NCBI RefSeq assembly: GCF_001702265.1 | Contig: NZ_MAUE01000010.1 | Span: 62,001-126,000, forward strand | DNA from: Pseudomonas aylmerensis | GTDB taxonomy: Bacteria; Pseudomonadota; Gammaproteobacteria; Pseudomonadales; Pseudomonadaceae | Length of the DNA: 64,000 nt | Direction of reading: 5' to 3' | Part shown: piece by piece, positions 42,559 to 53,055 of the stretch | Layout: each line of letters starts with the position of its first letter | How positions within the stretch are numbered: the first letter of the stretch is position 1 | Position numbers and translations under genes: made by a program | Notes under the pieces: generated by a model | What the model saw: the letters and a program-made list of their open reading frames with translations, nothing else | The model's database searches: none | Told to the model about the DNA's origin: nothing

Positions 42559-44679
42559 GTGTATTTGGGCCCTCCTCCCCGTTCATCTCTGTGGCTGATG
42601 CTGTTGTGCAGTGCACCGGTATTGGCCGACGACCTGTTCCTCGACAGCCAGCCGCTGCCGCAAGTGTTGACCGCCACGCGCCTGAAGCAATCGGCCGCCG
42701 CGGTGCCCGGCAGCATGACCGTGATCGACAGCGAACTGATCAAGGCCAGCGGCGCACGCGACATCAGCGAACTGCTGCGCCTGGTACCGGGGATGATGGT
42801 TGGCTACACCACCGGCAACCAGGCGGCAGTGAACTACCACGGCACCAGCGCCAGCGATGCGCGGCGCATGCAGGTGCTGATCGACGGCCGCTCGGTGTAC
42901 CGCGCCGGCCTGGCCACGGTGGACTGGAGCGATATCCCGGTGGCCATGGAAGACATCGAGCGCATCGAGGTTTTTCGCGGGCCCAACACCGTCAGTTACG
43001 GCGCCAATGCATTGATGGCGGTGGTCAATATCCTCACGCGCTCGCCGGCCAACAGCCATGGCTCAAGGGTCAAGGTGGTGCGCGGCGAACGGGGCATCAA
43101 TGACTTCTATGCCAGCCAGGGCGTGGGCTGGGAAACCGGCGATCTGCGCTTGTCGCTGTCCGGCCAGCAGGACGACGGTTTCGACACTGACGCCAGCGGC
43201 GCCGATCGCCGTGACAGCCGCCGCCTCAACCGCTTCAGCCTGGCGGTGAGCCAGACGTTGAATGCGCAGCAGAGTATCGACTGGCAACTGGATGCCAAGG
43301 AAGGCACCAATCAACGGCCTTATACCTACACCCCGGTCTTCGCCGGGATTACCGAAGGCGGTAACAATTCCGACGTCAAGTCCAAGGACTATGCCGGCTC
43401 CCTGCGCTGGAATTTCGACTTCAACCCCGACCACAGCCTGTACATCCAGGGCTCTGCGCAACAGTGGGACCGCCAGCAAGTCTGGAAGGCCTGCGACGCC
43501 AAGGTCTCGTTCAGTCCGGAACTGACCCAGTTGTGGCAGATGAACCCCAACTACGCCGAGCTGCTCGCCCGCCACATGGACACCTACAGCCAGGGCAGCG
43601 CACCACCCGGCAGCGCCGCCGAGCAAGCGCTGGCCAACCGGGTGCTGGACCAGTGGCGCGACGGCAACAACCAGAGCGTGTGCGGCGATATCGACCAGAG
43701 CACCCGCGAAAGCCGCTACGACATCGAGGTCCAGGACACCCTCAGCCTGTCCGACAGCCTGCGCCTGGTCAGTGGTATGAATTATCGCTACGACCGGGCC
43801 GATTCCGACACCTACTTCAACGGCACCCTGGACGACACTACCTGGCGCCTGTTCGGCCAACTGGAATGGCGCGCCAGCGAACATTGGCTGCTGCAGGGCG
43901 GCGCGATGTATGAAGACACGCACCTGAGCGGCAACTCGCTGACGCCACGGGTGGCGGTCAACTACCTGATCAACCCGCGCCACGGCCTGCGCGCGGTGTA
44001 CTCCGAGGCAATCCGCTCGCCGGACATGTTCGAAAACAATGTCAACTGGAGCTATCGCGTCACCAACCTCAGCTCCCCGGCCTATGGCCAGACCAGCGGC
44101 CAGTACTTCGTGAAGACGCGCGGCCCGGGCAACCTCGACAAAGAACTGATGCGCTCGCGGGAACTGGGCTACAACGGTTTCTTTGCCGATATCGGGCTGA
44201 ACATGGACGTCAAGCTGTTCTACGACGAAATCACCGACATGATCAGCTCGCCGCTGCGCAACAACCAGTACATTGCCAGCAACGCCAACAGCGCACGGTT
44301 CAGCGGTGCCGAATCGCAATTCGACTGGCGCATGAGCAACGCCGACCGCCTGCGGCTCACCTATGCTTATGTGGATGCCAGCTCCAGCAATCCGCTGGAC
44401 AAAGCGCAGACCGCGCGTAACAGTGGCTCGGCCGGCTGGTTGCGCGAATGGGGCCACGGCTGGTCCAGCGCGCTGTTCTACTATGGCGACGACGCACTCA
44501 ACCAATATCGCTTCGAACGGGTCGACCTGCGCGTGGCCAAGCGTATTGCCCTGGGCAAAGCCAACGTGGAGCTGGCCGGCATGCTGCAACAACGCCTCGA
44601 TAACCAGCCCACGACATGGGCCGATAACAATTACGACCACCGTCACGTACTCTACTTCAGCGCGGAGTTAGAGTTCTGA
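42559..44679 (+). CDS. TonB-dependent outer-membrane receptor
   Basis: This 706-residue receptor has a signal peptide at about 1-22 (ending PVLAD), a plug with GARDISELLRLVPGMMVGY and VDWSDIPVAMEDIERIEVFRG (about 40-160) and a barrel ending in the aromatic F of FSAELEF. Translation starts at GTG 42559, with only a weak AAGG before it. There is no extracytoplasmic sigma-factor signalling domain. A binding-protein gene starts two bases after its stop and a hybrid kinase follows, a rare cassette in which the receptor, binding protein and kinase may sense and import one ligand. The ligand is unknown; siderophore, vitamin or metal chelate are the usual possibilities. Confidence 0.92.
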   Translation: MYLGPPPRSSLWLMLLCSAPVLADDLFLDSQPLPQVLTATRLKQSAAAVPGSMTVIDSELIKASGARDISELLRLVPGMMVGYTTGNQAAVNYHGTSASDARRMQVLIDGRSVYRAGLATVDWSDIPVAMEDIERIEVFRGPNTVSYGANALMAVVNILTRSPANSHGSRVKVVRGERGINDFYASQGVGWETGDLRLSLSGQQDDGFDTDASGADRRDSRRLNRFSLAVSQTLNAQQSIDWQLDAKEGTNQRPYTYTPVFAGITEGGNNSDVKSKDYAGSLRWNFDFNPDHSLYIQGSAQQWDRQQVWKACDAKVSFSPELTQLWQMNPNYAELLARHMDTYSQGSAPPGSAAEQALANRVLDQWRDGNNQSVCGDIDQSTRESRYDIEVQDTLSLSDSLRLVSGMNYRYDRADSDTYFNGTLDDTTWRLFGQLEWRASEHWLLQGGAMYEDTHLSGNSLTPRVAVNYLINPRHGLRAVYSEAIRSPDMFENNVNWSYRVTNLSSPAYGQTSGQYFVKTRGPGNLDKELMRSRELGYNGFFADIGLNMDVKLFYDEITDMISSPLRNNQYIASNANSARFSGAESQFDWRMSNADRLRLTYAYVDASSSNPLDKAQTARNSGSAGWLREWGHGWSSALFYYGDDALNQYRFERVDLRVAKRIALGKANVELAGMLQQRLDNQPTTWADNNYDHRHVLYFSAELEF

Positions 44680-44680
44680 T

Positions 44681-45616
44681 ATGGGCGACTCGTCACGGAT
44701 GACCTTCTTCTTTATTGACCTCTACACACTCTGCCGGCGCAGCGTGCTGCTGGCCTGTCTGTTGCTGGCCACACCGGCCTGGAGTGCCGAGATCCTGTTG
44801 ACCGCCGCCGAGGACGGTGCCGGCGTGCAGGCCTTTACCAAGGCCCTGGCCGAGCAACGACCGCAGGACCACGTCACCTTCACGCCCCTCAAGGACCTGC
44901 CGGCCCCCAGCCACCTGCCGGCCACGACCCGCCTGATCCTGCTCGACCTGCCCGGCCTCGACTGGCGCCTGCAGGACGCCCAGGGCCCGCCGACCCTGGT
45001 GCTGCGCATCAGCCGCCTGCAAGCCCATGAACGGCCGGGCAGCACCCAGCATCCACGCATTACCCTGCTGTGGAGCGACCCGCCGCTGGAGCGCCAGCTG
45101 CGCCTGATCAACAATATCCTGCCGCAAGCGCAGCGCATTGGCGTGCTCTACAGCGCCGACAGTGAATTCCTGCTGCCCGAGTTACGCCAGCAGGCCACGC
45201 TGCTGGGCCTGGAAATCGTGCCACAGCGCTGGGACAACATTAACGACAGCCGCCCGCTGCAATCGCTGTTCAGAAACAGCGACGTGCTGCTCGGCCTCGA
45301 CGATCCACAACTCTACAACCCGAAAACCGCGAAGAACCTGTTGCTCAGCAGCTACGCCCAACAATTGCCGTTGGTGGGGCCGAACGCCGGGTTCGTGCGG
45401 GCCGGCAGCCTGGCCAGCACCTACAGCGACCAGGCCGACTGGCTGACCGTGCTCGACCATTTGCTTGAGCAACCGCCCGCCACCTGGCCGCGTGCGCTGT
45501 ACCCAAGACACTTCAAAGTCGTCGGCAACCCGCAAGTTGCGCGCTCACTGGGCATCGAACAGGTGGACGACGCCAGCGTCGCCGCCCGATTGGCCGAAGG
45601 AGAAAAACACCCATGA
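44681..45616 (+). CDS. periplasmic ABC-type substrate-binding-like protein
   Basis: This 311-residue exported protein has a hydrophobic signal segment at about 16-36 ([17 protein letters not shown]). The rest resembles the ABC_sub_bind family of tryptophan/nucleoside-like binding proteins: [38 protein letters not shown] and [17 protein letters not shown]. No membrane permease or ATPase gene accompanies it. Its stop overlaps the kinase start by four bases (ATGA), so it is co-translated with the sensor kinase. The simplest reading is that it presents a ligand to the kinase. It may start at 44681 or at an ATG 18 bases later. Confidence 0.82.
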   Translation: MGDSSRMTFFFIDLYTLCRRSVLLACLLLATPAWSAEILLTAAEDGAGVQAFTKALAEQRPQDHVTFTPLKDLPAPSHLPATTRLILLDLPGLDWRLQDAQGPPTLVLRISRLQAHERPGSTQHPRITLLWSDPPLERQLRLINNILPQAQRIGVLYSADSEFLLPELRQQATLLGLEIVPQRWDNINDSRPLQSLFRNSDVLLGLDDPQLYNPKTAKNLLLSSYAQQLPLVGPNAGFVRAGSLASTYSDQADWLTVLDHLLEQPPATWPRALYPRHFKVVGNPQVARSLGIEQVDDASVAARLAEGEKHP

Positions 45617-47514
45617 CCTTGCGTCGTCGTTGGGACATCAACACCCGCACCCAGCTCATCACCCTGGGCCCGGCGCTGTTGCTGACGTTGCTGTTGATCA
45701 GCTTCTTCACCTTCGTGCGTATCCAGGACCTGCGCCAGGAACTCGACCACACCGGCCAACTGATCGCCAACCAACTGGCGCCGGCCACTGAATACGGGGT
45801 GATTTCCGGCAACAACGACGTGCTCGACAGCTTGCTGCGCGCCACGCTGGCCACGCCCCACGTGCGCTTCCTGGAGATCCAGGACAGCAGCGAGAACATC
45901 CTCGTCTACGTCGAGCAGCCCTCGGAAAAACATGACCGCTCGCTGTCGGTGAAAGTCTTCCAGGCGCCGATCCGCCTGCAGCATATCCAGCTGGGCAACG
46001 ACTTTTTCCAGGACAATCTCAACGAACCCAAGGCACCCCGCGCGGACTACCTGGGCCGGGTGATTGTCGGCATGTCCAACGACGCGTTCAGCCAGCGCCA
46101 GCAGGAAATCCTGTTCAAGGCCGGGATCCTCGCGCTGTTCGCCCTGCTGTTTACCTTCCTGCTCGCACGGCGCCTGGCCGCCAGCCTGTCGCAGCCGATC
46201 AGCGCCATGGGCCACGCCGTGAAAGCCATCCAGCAAGGCGACTACAAGACGCCGCTGCCGATTGTCGATGACTCGGAACTGGGCGACCTGTCGCGGCATA
46301 TCAACAACCTCGCCGAAGGCCTCAACCAGGCCAGTCGCGAACAGCAACAGGCCATGGCGCAGTTGATCCAGACCCGCGAGGAGGCTGAGCGCGCCAACAA
46401 CGCCAAGTCAGACTTCCTGGCGATGATGAGCCATGAGCTGCGCACGCCGATGAACGGCGTGCTGGGCATGCTGCAGTTGCTGGAAACCACCGAGATGACC
46501 GAGGAGCAGACCGAATACGCGGCGCTGGCCTCCGAGTCCACCGAGCACCTGCTCAAGGTCATCAATGACATCCTCGACTTCTCGCGCATCGAGCGCGCCG
46601 CCCTCGAGCTGGAGCACATTCCGTTCAACCTGGCGGACCTGATCAACAGCTGCGCCCAGGCCTTCCAGCACAGCGCCCAGCAGCGCGGGTTGGCGCTGCA
46701 GCTGCCGATCCCGCCCGGCATGGACACCCTGCGGGTGCAGGGCGATCCGACGCGTATCCGCCAGATCCTGGTGAACCTGATCGGCAATGCGCTGAAGTTC
46801 ACCGAGCACGGCACCGTCAGCGTCGAGCCCCATTGGCAGACCCTGGACCATGAGCTGGTGTGGTTCACCTGCACCGTGCGCGACAGCGGCATCGGGATTT
46901 CCGCCGAACGCCTGGAATTGATGTTCGATGCGTTCCAGCAGGCTGACAGTTCCATTTCAAGACGTTACGGCGGCACCGGCCTCGGCCTGCCCATCGCCCG
47001 TACCCTGGCCGAACGCATGGGTGGCACCTTGCGCGCCCAGAGCGAAGAAGGCCGTGGCTCGGTGTTTACCCTGGAAATCCCGCTGGCTACCGACCAGCAC
47101 AGCGTGCCGGCGATTGCCGCCAACGCCGAAGGCAAGACCAGCGCCGGAGAGGGTCGCCATGTGTTGCTGGTGGAGGACAATCCGGTGAACCGCACGGTGG
47201 TCGAAGCCATGCTGCGCAGCCTGGGCTTCCAGGTCAGTCTGGCCACCGACGGCGCCGAGGCGATCCGCAGCGCCGAGAGCCTGATTTTCACTGCGATCCT
47301 GATGGATTGCCGGCTGCCGCTGATCGACGGCTATGAAGCGACCCGCCAGATTCGCCAGTTGCCGGGCTGCGCCGACCTGCCGATTATCGCCCTCACCGCG
47401 AACGCCCTGCAGGGCGACCGTGAGGCGTGTCTCGCAGCGGGAATGAACGATTACCTGGCCAAGCCGTTCAAACGCACGGATTTGCAGCAAATACTGCAGC
47501 GTTGGGTGCAATAG
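45613..47514 (+). CDS. hybrid sensor histidine kinase with C-terminal receiver
   Basis: This 633-residue inner-membrane hybrid kinase has helices at about 16-36 and 171-188, a periplasmic sensor of about 135 residues, HAMP (about 189-245), HisKA with the phospho-acceptor H274 in [10 protein letters not shown], the ATPase domain with N392, RDSGIGIS and GTGLGLP, and a receiver with D565 (MDCRLPL) and K617 (LAKPF). There is no Hpt domain, so a separate Hpt protein must relay the phosphate. In P. aeruginosa the kinase beside fabA, which I recall as PA1611, interacts with RetS and feeds the Gac/Rsm pathway; by position this may be its counterpart. The overlap with the binding-protein gene supports a joint sensing role. 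Confidence 0.92.
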   Translation: MTLRRRWDINTRTQLITLGPALLLTLLLISFFTFVRIQDLRQELDHTGQLIANQLAPATEYGVISGNNDVLDSLLRATLATPHVRFLEIQDSSENILVYVEQPSEKHDRSLSVKVFQAPIRLQHIQLGNDFFQDNLNEPKAPRADYLGRVIVGMSNDAFSQRQQEILFKAGILALFALLFTFLLARRLAASLSQPISAMGHAVKAIQQGDYKTPLPIVDDSELGDLSRHINNLAEGLNQASREQQQAMAQLIQTREEAERANNAKSDFLAMMSHELRTPMNGVLGMLQLLETTEMTEEQTEYAALASESTEHLLKVINDILDFSRIERAALELEHIPFNLADLINSCAQAFQHSAQQRGLALQLPIPPGMDTLRVQGDPTRIRQILVNLIGNALKFTEHGTVSVEPHWQTLDHELVWFTCTVRDSGIGISAERLELMFDAFQQADSSISRRYGGTGLGLPIARTLAERMGGTLRAQSEEGRGSVFTLEIPLATDQHSVPAIAANAEGKTSAGEGRHVLLVEDNPVNRTVVEAMLRSLGFQVSLATDGAEAIRSAESLIFTAILMDCRLPLIDGYEATRQIRQLPGCADLPIIALTANALQGDREACLAAGMNDYLAKPFKRTDLQQILQRWVQ

Positions 47515-47612
47515 CGCCGCGCCATCAGCCACTTCCGACTGGCGTGAAAGACGAAAGTGCGGCAGTCTTAGGCACCCAAACGGGCCGATAAACAGGCCCG
47601 GTTTAAAATTTC

Positions 47613-47630
47613 AGTGAACAAGTGTACATT
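47613..47630. promoter_or_regulatory. FabR/DesT-like operator upstream of fabA
   Basis: AGTGAACAAGTGTACATT is an imperfect 18-base palindrome (7 of 9 pairs) built around ACA-AG-TGT, about 133 bases before the fabA ATG. It resembles the E. coli FabR site (GTACA-N2-TGTAC core) and the P. aeruginosa DesT site. DesT/FabR control of fabAB by unsaturated acyl-CoA balance is established in related species; this site is inferred by motif. Confidence 0.5.
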
Positions 47631-47763
47631 CAGTACCTTGCCGCTGTGACTTTCACTACAACGCAATAGTCTATGTGTAGGCTGCCGACATGAGGCATGA
47701 ACGCTTCATTCGGTTCGGGAAGATTTGCCCTACCCTGCCGCATGGGATTATTGAGGAGCTCGC

Positions 47764-48279
47764 ATGACCAAACAAAACGCCTTTACTCGGGAAGACCTGC
47801 TGCGCTGCAGTCGCGGTGAGCTGTTCGGCCCAGGTAACGCGCAACTGCCCGCCCCGAACATGCTGATGGTGGATCGCATCACCCATATCAGCGAAGAGGG
47901 TGGCAAGTACGGCAAAGGTGAATTGGTCGCCGAGCTGGATATCACCCCGGACCTGTGGTTCTTCGCCTGCCATTTCGAAGGCGACCCTGTGATGCCGGGC
48001 TGCCTGGGCCTCGACGCCATGTGGCAGCTGGTCGGTTTCTTCCTCGGCTGGCAGGGCCTGCCGGGCCGCGGCCGTGCTCTGGGTTCGGGCGAAGTGAAGT
48101 TCTTTGGCCAGGTCCTGCCGACCGCCAAGAAAGTCACCTACAACATTCAGATCAAGCGCGTCCTCAAGGGCAAGCTGAACCTCGCCATCGCCGATGGTTC
48201 GGTGAGCGTCGACGGTCGCGAGATCTATACTGCCGAAGGCCTTCGGGTCGGCGTATTCACTTCCACTGACAACTTTTAA
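47764..48279 (+). CDS. fabA: 3-hydroxydecanoyl-ACP dehydratase/isomerase
   Basis: This 171-residue hotdog-fold enzyme dehydrates 3-hydroxydecanoyl-ACP and isomerises the product to cis-3-decenoyl-ACP, the branch point for unsaturated fatty acids. The catalytic His is in [20 protein letters not shown] (about residue 71), with the conserved Asp in LGLDAMW. The start ATG at 47764 follows GAGGAG. It is 11 bases from fabB, and the pair forms the anaerobic unsaturation system. A FabR/DesT-like operator lies upstream. Confidence 0.97.
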   Translation: MTKQNAFTREDLLRCSRGELFGPGNAQLPAPNMLMVDRITHISEEGGKYGKGELVAELDITPDLWFFACHFEGDPVMPGCLGLDAMWQLVGFFLGWQGLPGRGRALGSGEVKFFGQVLPTAKKVTYNIQIKRVLKGKLNLAIADGSVSVDGREIYTAEGLRVGVFTSTDNF

Positions 48280-48290
48280 GGGTTATCCGC

Positions 48291-49511
48291 ATGCGCCGCG
48301 TCGTTATCACTGGTCTGGGCATCGTTTCTTGCCTGGGCAATGACAAAGAGACCGTCACCGCTAACCTGCGTGCAAGTCGCCCTGGCATCCGCTTCAACCC
48401 GGAATATGCCGAAATGGGTCTGCGTAGCCAGGTTTCCGGCTCCATCGACCTGCCCCTCGAAGAACTGATCGATCGCAAGATCTATCGCTTCGTCGGCCAC
48501 GCTGCCGCCTATGCCTACCTGGCCATGAAAGACGCGATTGCCGACTCCGGCCTGAGCGAAGACCAGGTTTCGAACGTACGCACCGGCCTGATTGCCGGTT
48601 CGGGCGGCGCATCCACCCTGAACCAGATGGAAGCGCTGGACATCCTGCGCGAAAAAGGCGTCAAGCGTGTAGGCCCTTACCGCGTCACGCGGACCATGGG
48701 CAGCACCGTTTCCGCCTGCCTGGCCACGCCATTCCAGATCAAGGGCGTGAACTACTCGATTTCCTCCGCCTGCGCCACCAGCGCCCACTGCATCGGGACT
48801 GCCGTTGAGCAGATCCAGCTGGGCAAGCAGGACATCGTGTTCGCCGGCGGCGGTGAAGAAGAACATTGGAGCCAGTCGTTCCTGTTCGACGCCATGGGCG
48901 CACTGTCCACCCAGTACAACGAAACTCCGGAGAAGGCCTCCCGCGCCTACGACGCCAAGCGTGACGGTTTCGTCATCGCCGGCGGTGGCGGCATGGTGGT
49001 GGTCGAGGAGCTGGAACACGCCCTCGCCCGTGGCGCCAAGATCTACGCGGAAATCGTCGGCTACGGCGCGACCTCCGACGGCTACGACATGGTTGCGCCA
49101 AGCGGTGAAGGCGCCATCCGTTGCATGCAGATGGCCATGTCCACCGTGGATACCCCAATCGACTACCTGAACACCCACGGCACGTCGACTCCGGTCGGTG
49201 ACGCCAAGGAAATGGAAGGTGTGCGTGCGGTATTCGGCGACAAGGCGCCAGCCATCAGCTCCACCAAGAGCCTGTCCGGTCACTCCCTGGGCGCCGCCGG
49301 CGTTCACGAAGCGATCTACTGCCTGCTGATGATGGAAGGCAACTTCATGGCCGGTTCGGCCAACATCGACGAGATCGACCCGGTCGTCGCCGATATGCCG
49401 ATCCTGACCAAGACCGTCGAAAACGCCAAGATCGACACCGTGATGAGCAACAGCTTCGGCTTCGGTGGCACCAACGCCACCCTGGTACTGAAACGCTGGC
49501 AGGGTAAGTAA
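48291..49511 (+). CDS. fabB: 3-oxoacyl-ACP synthase I
   Basis: This 406-residue condensing enzyme elongates cis-3-decenoyl-ACP and other acyl-ACPs. The active-site Cys lies in [11 protein letters not shown] (about residue 163), with the two histidines in [12 protein letters not shown] (about 298) and [11 protein letters not shown] (about 333). It is full length with no extra domain. It is the second gene of fabA-fabB and is followed by a strong terminator. Together with FabA it sets the unsaturated fatty-acid content of the membrane. Confidence 0.97.
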   Translation: MRRVVITGLGIVSCLGNDKETVTANLRASRPGIRFNPEYAEMGLRSQVSGSIDLPLEELIDRKIYRFVGHAAAYAYLAMKDAIADSGLSEDQVSNVRTGLIAGSGGASTLNQMEALDILREKGVKRVGPYRVTRTMGSTVSACLATPFQIKGVNYSISSACATSAHCIGTAVEQIQLGKQDIVFAGGGEEEHWSQSFLFDAMGALSTQYNETPEKASRAYDAKRDGFVIAGGGGMVVVEELEHALARGAKIYAEIVGYGATSDGYDMVAPSGEGAIRCMQMAMSTVDTPIDYLNTHGTSTPVGDAKEMEGVRAVFGDKAPAISSTKSLSGHSLGAAGVHEAIYCLLMMEGNFMAGSANIDEIDPVVADMPILTKTVENAKIDTVMSNSFGFGGTNATLVLKRWQGK

Positions 49512-49531
49512 GACCTGTAGCTCGACCCAAT

Positions 49532-49562
49532 AAAAAGCCCCGACTGGTTCGGGGCTTTTTTG
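49532..49562 (+). terminator. terminator after fabA-fabB
   Basis: The arms AAAAAGCCCCGA (49532-49543) and TCGGGGCTTTTT (49549-49560) continue into a run of T. It is a strong rho-independent terminator. Confidence 0.95.
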
Positions 49563-49585
49563 TGGGTGATTACAGGTGAGACCGC

Positions 49586-49672
49586 GGCGCCTCTATCGCA
49601 GGCAAGCCAGCTCCCGCATTTTGAAGTGTGAATACAGCCAAATGTAGGAGCTGGCTTGCCTGCGATGGCGCC
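49586..49672. repeat. REPIN after fabB
   Basis: The inverted REP pair GGCGCCTCTATCGCAGGCAA (49586-49605, continuing to CAGCTCCC) and GGAGCTGGCTTGCCTGCGAT (49647-49666, then GGCGCC) surrounds a short centre. It lies between the fabB terminator and the convergent chemoreceptor. Confidence 0.85.
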
Positions 49673-49688
49673 AGCTCGAGCTGCTGCC

Positions 49689-51314
49689 CTACACCGAAAA
49701 CCGCGCCACCATCGAATTCAGGTCCACCGCCAGCCGCGACAACTCCTGGCTCGCCGCGCTGGTCTGGTTCGCCCCGGTCGATGTCTGGTGCGCCAAGTCG
49801 CGAATGTTCATCAAATTGCGATCCACCTCCCGCGCCACGGCCGCCTGTTGCTCGGACGCACTGGCGATCACCAGGTTGCGCTCGTTGATCAAGGTAAACG
49901 CCGAGGCAATTTCCTCCAGTGCCATCCCCGCCGACTTGGCGATATCCAGGGTGGAACGCGCGCGACTGTTGCTCTGTTGCATCGAACTGACCGCCTGATC
50001 GGTGCCCTGCTGAATGCCGCTGATCATCTGCTCGATTTCCTGGGTCGATTGCTGGGTACGGTGGGCCAGGGCGCGCACTTCATCGGCCACCACCGCAAAC
50101 CCGCGCCCGGCATCCCCGGCCCGCGCCGCCTCGATGGCCGCATTCAGTGCGAGCAGGTTGGTCTGCTCGGCAATCGAGCGGATCACGTCCAGCACCTTGC
50201 TGATGCCATAGACCTTTTGCGCCAGGTCCTCGACCTGCGTCACGTTGTCGGTTACGTCAGTGGCCAGCGCCTCGATGGACACCACTGTCTGGTGCACTTG
50301 CTCACGCCCTTGCTGGGCAATGCGGTCGGACTCGCGCGAGGCCTGGGAGGTGGCCACTGCGTTGCTCGCCACTTCCTCCACCGCTGCCGTCATTTGGTTG
50401 ACCGCCGTGGCCGCCTGTTCGATTTCCTGGTTTTGCTGATGCAGGCCGCGCGTGGCGTCCTCGGTGACACAACTGAGTTCCTCGGAAGCCGACGCCAGCT
50501 GGTTCGACGACTCGGAAATACGCCGGATGGTGTCGCGCAGGTTCTCCTGCATGCCCTTGAGCGCCTGCTGCAGGCGCGCCGGCTCGTCGTTTCCGGTAAC
50601 GCTTATGTCGCCGGTCAGATCGCCACTGGCGACGCCCTGGGCGACCTTCAACGACTGCGCCAGTGGCAACACAATGCTGCGCGTCAGCCATACCGCCAGC
50701 CCGATGGTAATCAACGCCGTGAGCACGATCATGCCGATCACCCAACTGCGCGACTGGCTGAACACACTCTGCGCCAGGCTTGCCGCCAGGTTGGCGTTGG
50801 TCTTATTCAGATTGACCAGGTCGCGCAGGGTCGCAGCCATTTCATCGGCGAGTTGATTCATCTCGCCGTTGACCACCTTGACGGCGTCCTCCAGCTGATT
50901 GGCCCTGGAAAACCCCATCACCTGTTCCTGGCGTTGCAGGTATTGCTGTTCCTGGACCTTGAAGCGGTCAAACAGCGTGCGCTCCTCGGGCAGCACGATC
51001 AGCGCTTCGTACAGGGTCTGCGCGTGATGCAAGCCACTCTTGAGGTCATTGAGCTTGCGCTCGTTCTGCGCCAACGCCTCGGGCTCGCGGTTAAGCAGCA
51101 AGCGCAAGGTCAGCGCGCGCACCCGCAGCAGGTCCTGGCTCATCTCCCCCACCGCCATCACGCTGGGCAGCCAGTTGTTCTCCACCTGATCCGATTGCTG
51201 GCGCATATTGGCCATCTGCAACAGGGCAAAGCCGCCCAGGGCAAACACCATCAATGCCAATACGCCAAAGCCCAAGCCGGCGCGCGGGGCGATATTCAAA
51301 CTGCGAACATTCAT
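49689..51314 (-). CDS. methyl-accepting chemotaxis protein
   Basis: This 541-residue chemoreceptor has membrane helices at about 12-34 and 185-206, with a periplasmic four-helix-bundle sensor of about 150 residues (4HB_MCP type) between them. HAMP (about 207-260) is followed by the signalling domain with the conserved tip [18 protein letters not shown] near residue 383. Its sensor is shorter than that of the receptor at 25928 and of the other class. The ATG at 51314 has AAGGA 9-10 bases upstream; a longer open frame upstream is not used. The C-terminus lacks a CheR pentapeptide. The ligand is unknown. Confidence 0.9.
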   Translation of the reverse strand: MNVRSLNIAPRAGLGFGVLALMVFALGGFALLQMANMRQQSDQVENNWLPSVMAVGEMSQDLLRVRALTLRLLLNREPEALAQNERKLNDLKSGLHHAQTLYEALIVLPEERTLFDRFKVQEQQYLQRQEQVMGFSRANQLEDAVKVVNGEMNQLADEMAATLRDLVNLNKTNANLAASLAQSVFSQSRSWVIGMIVLTALITIGLAVWLTRSIVLPLAQSLKVAQGVASGDLTGDISVTGNDEPARLQQALKGMQENLRDTIRRISESSNQLASASEELSCVTEDATRGLHQQNQEIEQAATAVNQMTAAVEEVASNAVATSQASRESDRIAQQGREQVHQTVVSIEALATDVTDNVTQVEDLAQKVYGISKVLDVIRSIAEQTNLLALNAAIEAARAGDAGRGFAVVADEVRALAHRTQQSTQEIEQMISGIQQGTDQAVSSMQQSNSRARSTLDIAKSAGMALEEIASAFTLINERNLVIASASEQQAAVAREVDRNLMNIRDLAHQTSTGANQTSAASQELSRLAVDLNSMVARFSV

Positions 51315-51411
51315 TACGTAGGTTCCTTCCAGAAGCGCTGCATCCACCTGCAGCCGGTCTCCTGAACGTTATCGGCGTCCTCGCCCGATTGCGTAAGACC
51401 AAAACGCGATA

Positions 51412-52434
51412 TCAACGAGGAGGCAAATCGCGAGGCGCTTTAGGCAGGATGGCCAGGAAGTTATCCCGCGCCACCTTGTGGGCAATGTCCTCAGGAAGCG
51501 CGTCGAGGAAGGGCTCGAAGCGGTGCATCTCCTTACCCAGCTTGTTGAAACGCCCTACCACGTCCGACCCCAGCATAAAACGCTCCGGGAAGCGCTCCAC
51601 CAACGCTGTCCACTCTGGCCGAGGCTTGCCCGCGTCATCCAGCAAGTAAGGCGTGAGCATGCTCCAGGACAGGTCGATGTACAGGTTGGGATAGGCCTCC
51701 AGCAGCCGACTCAAGGTGGGCAGTAAAAAATCCATCTGCACCTGGTGGCGATGGATTTCCTTGCTGGTGCCGGCATGCGCCCAGATAAAGCGCGTGTGCG
51801 GGTGGTTGCGCAGCGACTCCTCCACCTCGGCCAGGTACAGCGGATTCCGTTCGCGCTTGGAGGTGATATTGGAGTGCAGCATCACCGGCAGGTCGTTCTC
51901 GGCCGCCAGGTGATAGATGCGGGTCATGGCTTCGTTATTCGCGCGCGGAGTATCGCCGGATGTCAGGGCGGTCAGGTCGTCGTGGCGGGTGAACACCTCG
52001 CCGATGCCCTGCCACAGCCCGGGATTGAGGTCGAGCATGCGCTGGATGTGCGCGGCCGAGTTCTTGTCGTTGGGGTTGAAACCACTGAGGAAGGGATGAA
52101 AGTGCTGGCGCTGTTCAGGCGTCAGTTTCGTCACCGCCGCCGCAACGATCACATCGGTGGCACTGTACCAATAGGCGTCGGCGTCATCACCGGCGTAGTA
52201 GCGCGGGCGCTTGGGTTCGTCTTCGTGCCATTTCTTCGCTACCGGGATACCGGAAATCATCACGTGCTCGATGCGGTTATCGGCCATGGCCTTGAGCAGC
52301 TTGTCCATGCCTGCCGTCTCCTGGAAAAAATCCACGTAATGCAGGTGCGCGTCGCTGTAGGCATAGTCACGCGCGTGGACGGCCAGGCTGGTGGCAGCGA
52401 GTAACAGGGCAAGACTCAGGCGGGTCCAGGGCAC
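51412..52434 (-). CDS. exported amidohydrolase-family protein
   Basis: This 340-residue metal-dependent hydrolase of the Amidohydro_2 type has a signal peptide at about 1-21 (ending AVHA). The TIM-barrel metal motifs are visible: HxH in YSDAHLHYVD (about residues 29-32), His in VMLHSNITS, His in RFIWAHAGTSKE and the late Asp in MLGSDVVG. Periplasmic placement is less common for this superfamily. The reaction is unknown; decarboxylases and lactonases belong to the same family. Confidence 0.85.
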   Translation of the reverse strand: MPWTRLSLALLLAATSLAVHARDYAYSDAHLHYVDFFQETAGMDKLLKAMADNRIEHVMISGIPVAKKWHEDEPKRPRYYAGDDADAYWYSATDVIVAAAVTKLTPEQRQHFHPFLSGFNPNDKNSAAHIQRMLDLNPGLWQGIGEVFTRHDDLTALTSGDTPRANNEAMTRIYHLAAENDLPVMLHSNITSKRERNPLYLAEVEESLRNHPHTRFIWAHAGTSKEIHRHQVQMDFLLPTLSRLLEAYPNLYIDLSWSMLTPYLLDDAGKPRPEWTALVERFPERFMLGSDVVGRFNKLGKEMHRFEPFLDALPEDIAHKVARDNFLAILPKAPRDLPPR

Positions 52435-52574
52435 GATAAAACCTCGATAGGGGCTGACTCTGGTAGACCTTGCGCGCCTTGCCGGGGTTCAGCCGGCAAA
52501 AATCGCGGAACACCGAAGTGCCAGCATGCTCTATAACTGCATGACCTTCATCCTGCCACCCTGTGAGGTTTGCC

Positions 52575-52991
52575 ATGCCTGTTACCGTCAATACGTTGAA
52601 CGCCGACAACTTCCGTCACAGCGTCAACATCAACAACCACGAGCTGTTTACCGACCTGCCCAAAAGCCTGGGCGGTGACGATTCGGCGCCCTCCCCCCAC
52701 GACTACTTCGATGCCGCGCTGGCCTCGTGCAAGGCCTTGACCGTCAAGCTCTACGCACAGAAAAAAGACATCCCACTGACCGGCGTGACCGTGGAAGTCA
52801 GCCACGACGCCAGTGAAGAGCAAAAGGGTAAATACAAGCTCGCCGTCAAGCTGACCCTCAAGGGCGTGCTGACAGACGAGCAGCGCGACGAACTGCATCG
52901 CGTGGCAGATCGCTGCCCGGTGCACAAGCTGATGACCACGGCCGAAGTCACCATCGAGACAACATTGTCGGAAGGCGCCTTCAGCCAATAG
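52575..52991 (+). CDS. OsmC family protein
   Basis: This 138-residue protein resembles OsmC/Ohr, peroxiredoxin-like enzymes that reduce organic hydroperoxides. Two conserved cysteines sit at C52 (ALASCKALTVKLYA) and C114 (ADRCPVHKLM), the pair that carries out the peroxidase cycle. The ATG at 52575 has GAGG 6 bases before it. The YhfA-like group may have other roles, so peroxidase activity is likely but unproven. It is followed by a pirin gene in the same direction 64 bases away. Confidence 0.9.
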   Translation: MPVTVNTLNADNFRHSVNINNHELFTDLPKSLGGDDSAPSPHDYFDAALASCKALTVKLYAQKKDIPLTGVTVEVSHDASEEQKGKYKLAVKLTLKGVLTDEQRDELHRVADRCPVHKLMTTAEVTIETTLSEGAFSQ

Positions 52992-53055
52992 CGGCAACCT
53001 CCCGTCGGGCGGGTTATGCTCAAAGCCACCTAACCCGCTCAGACTGGGATGCACC

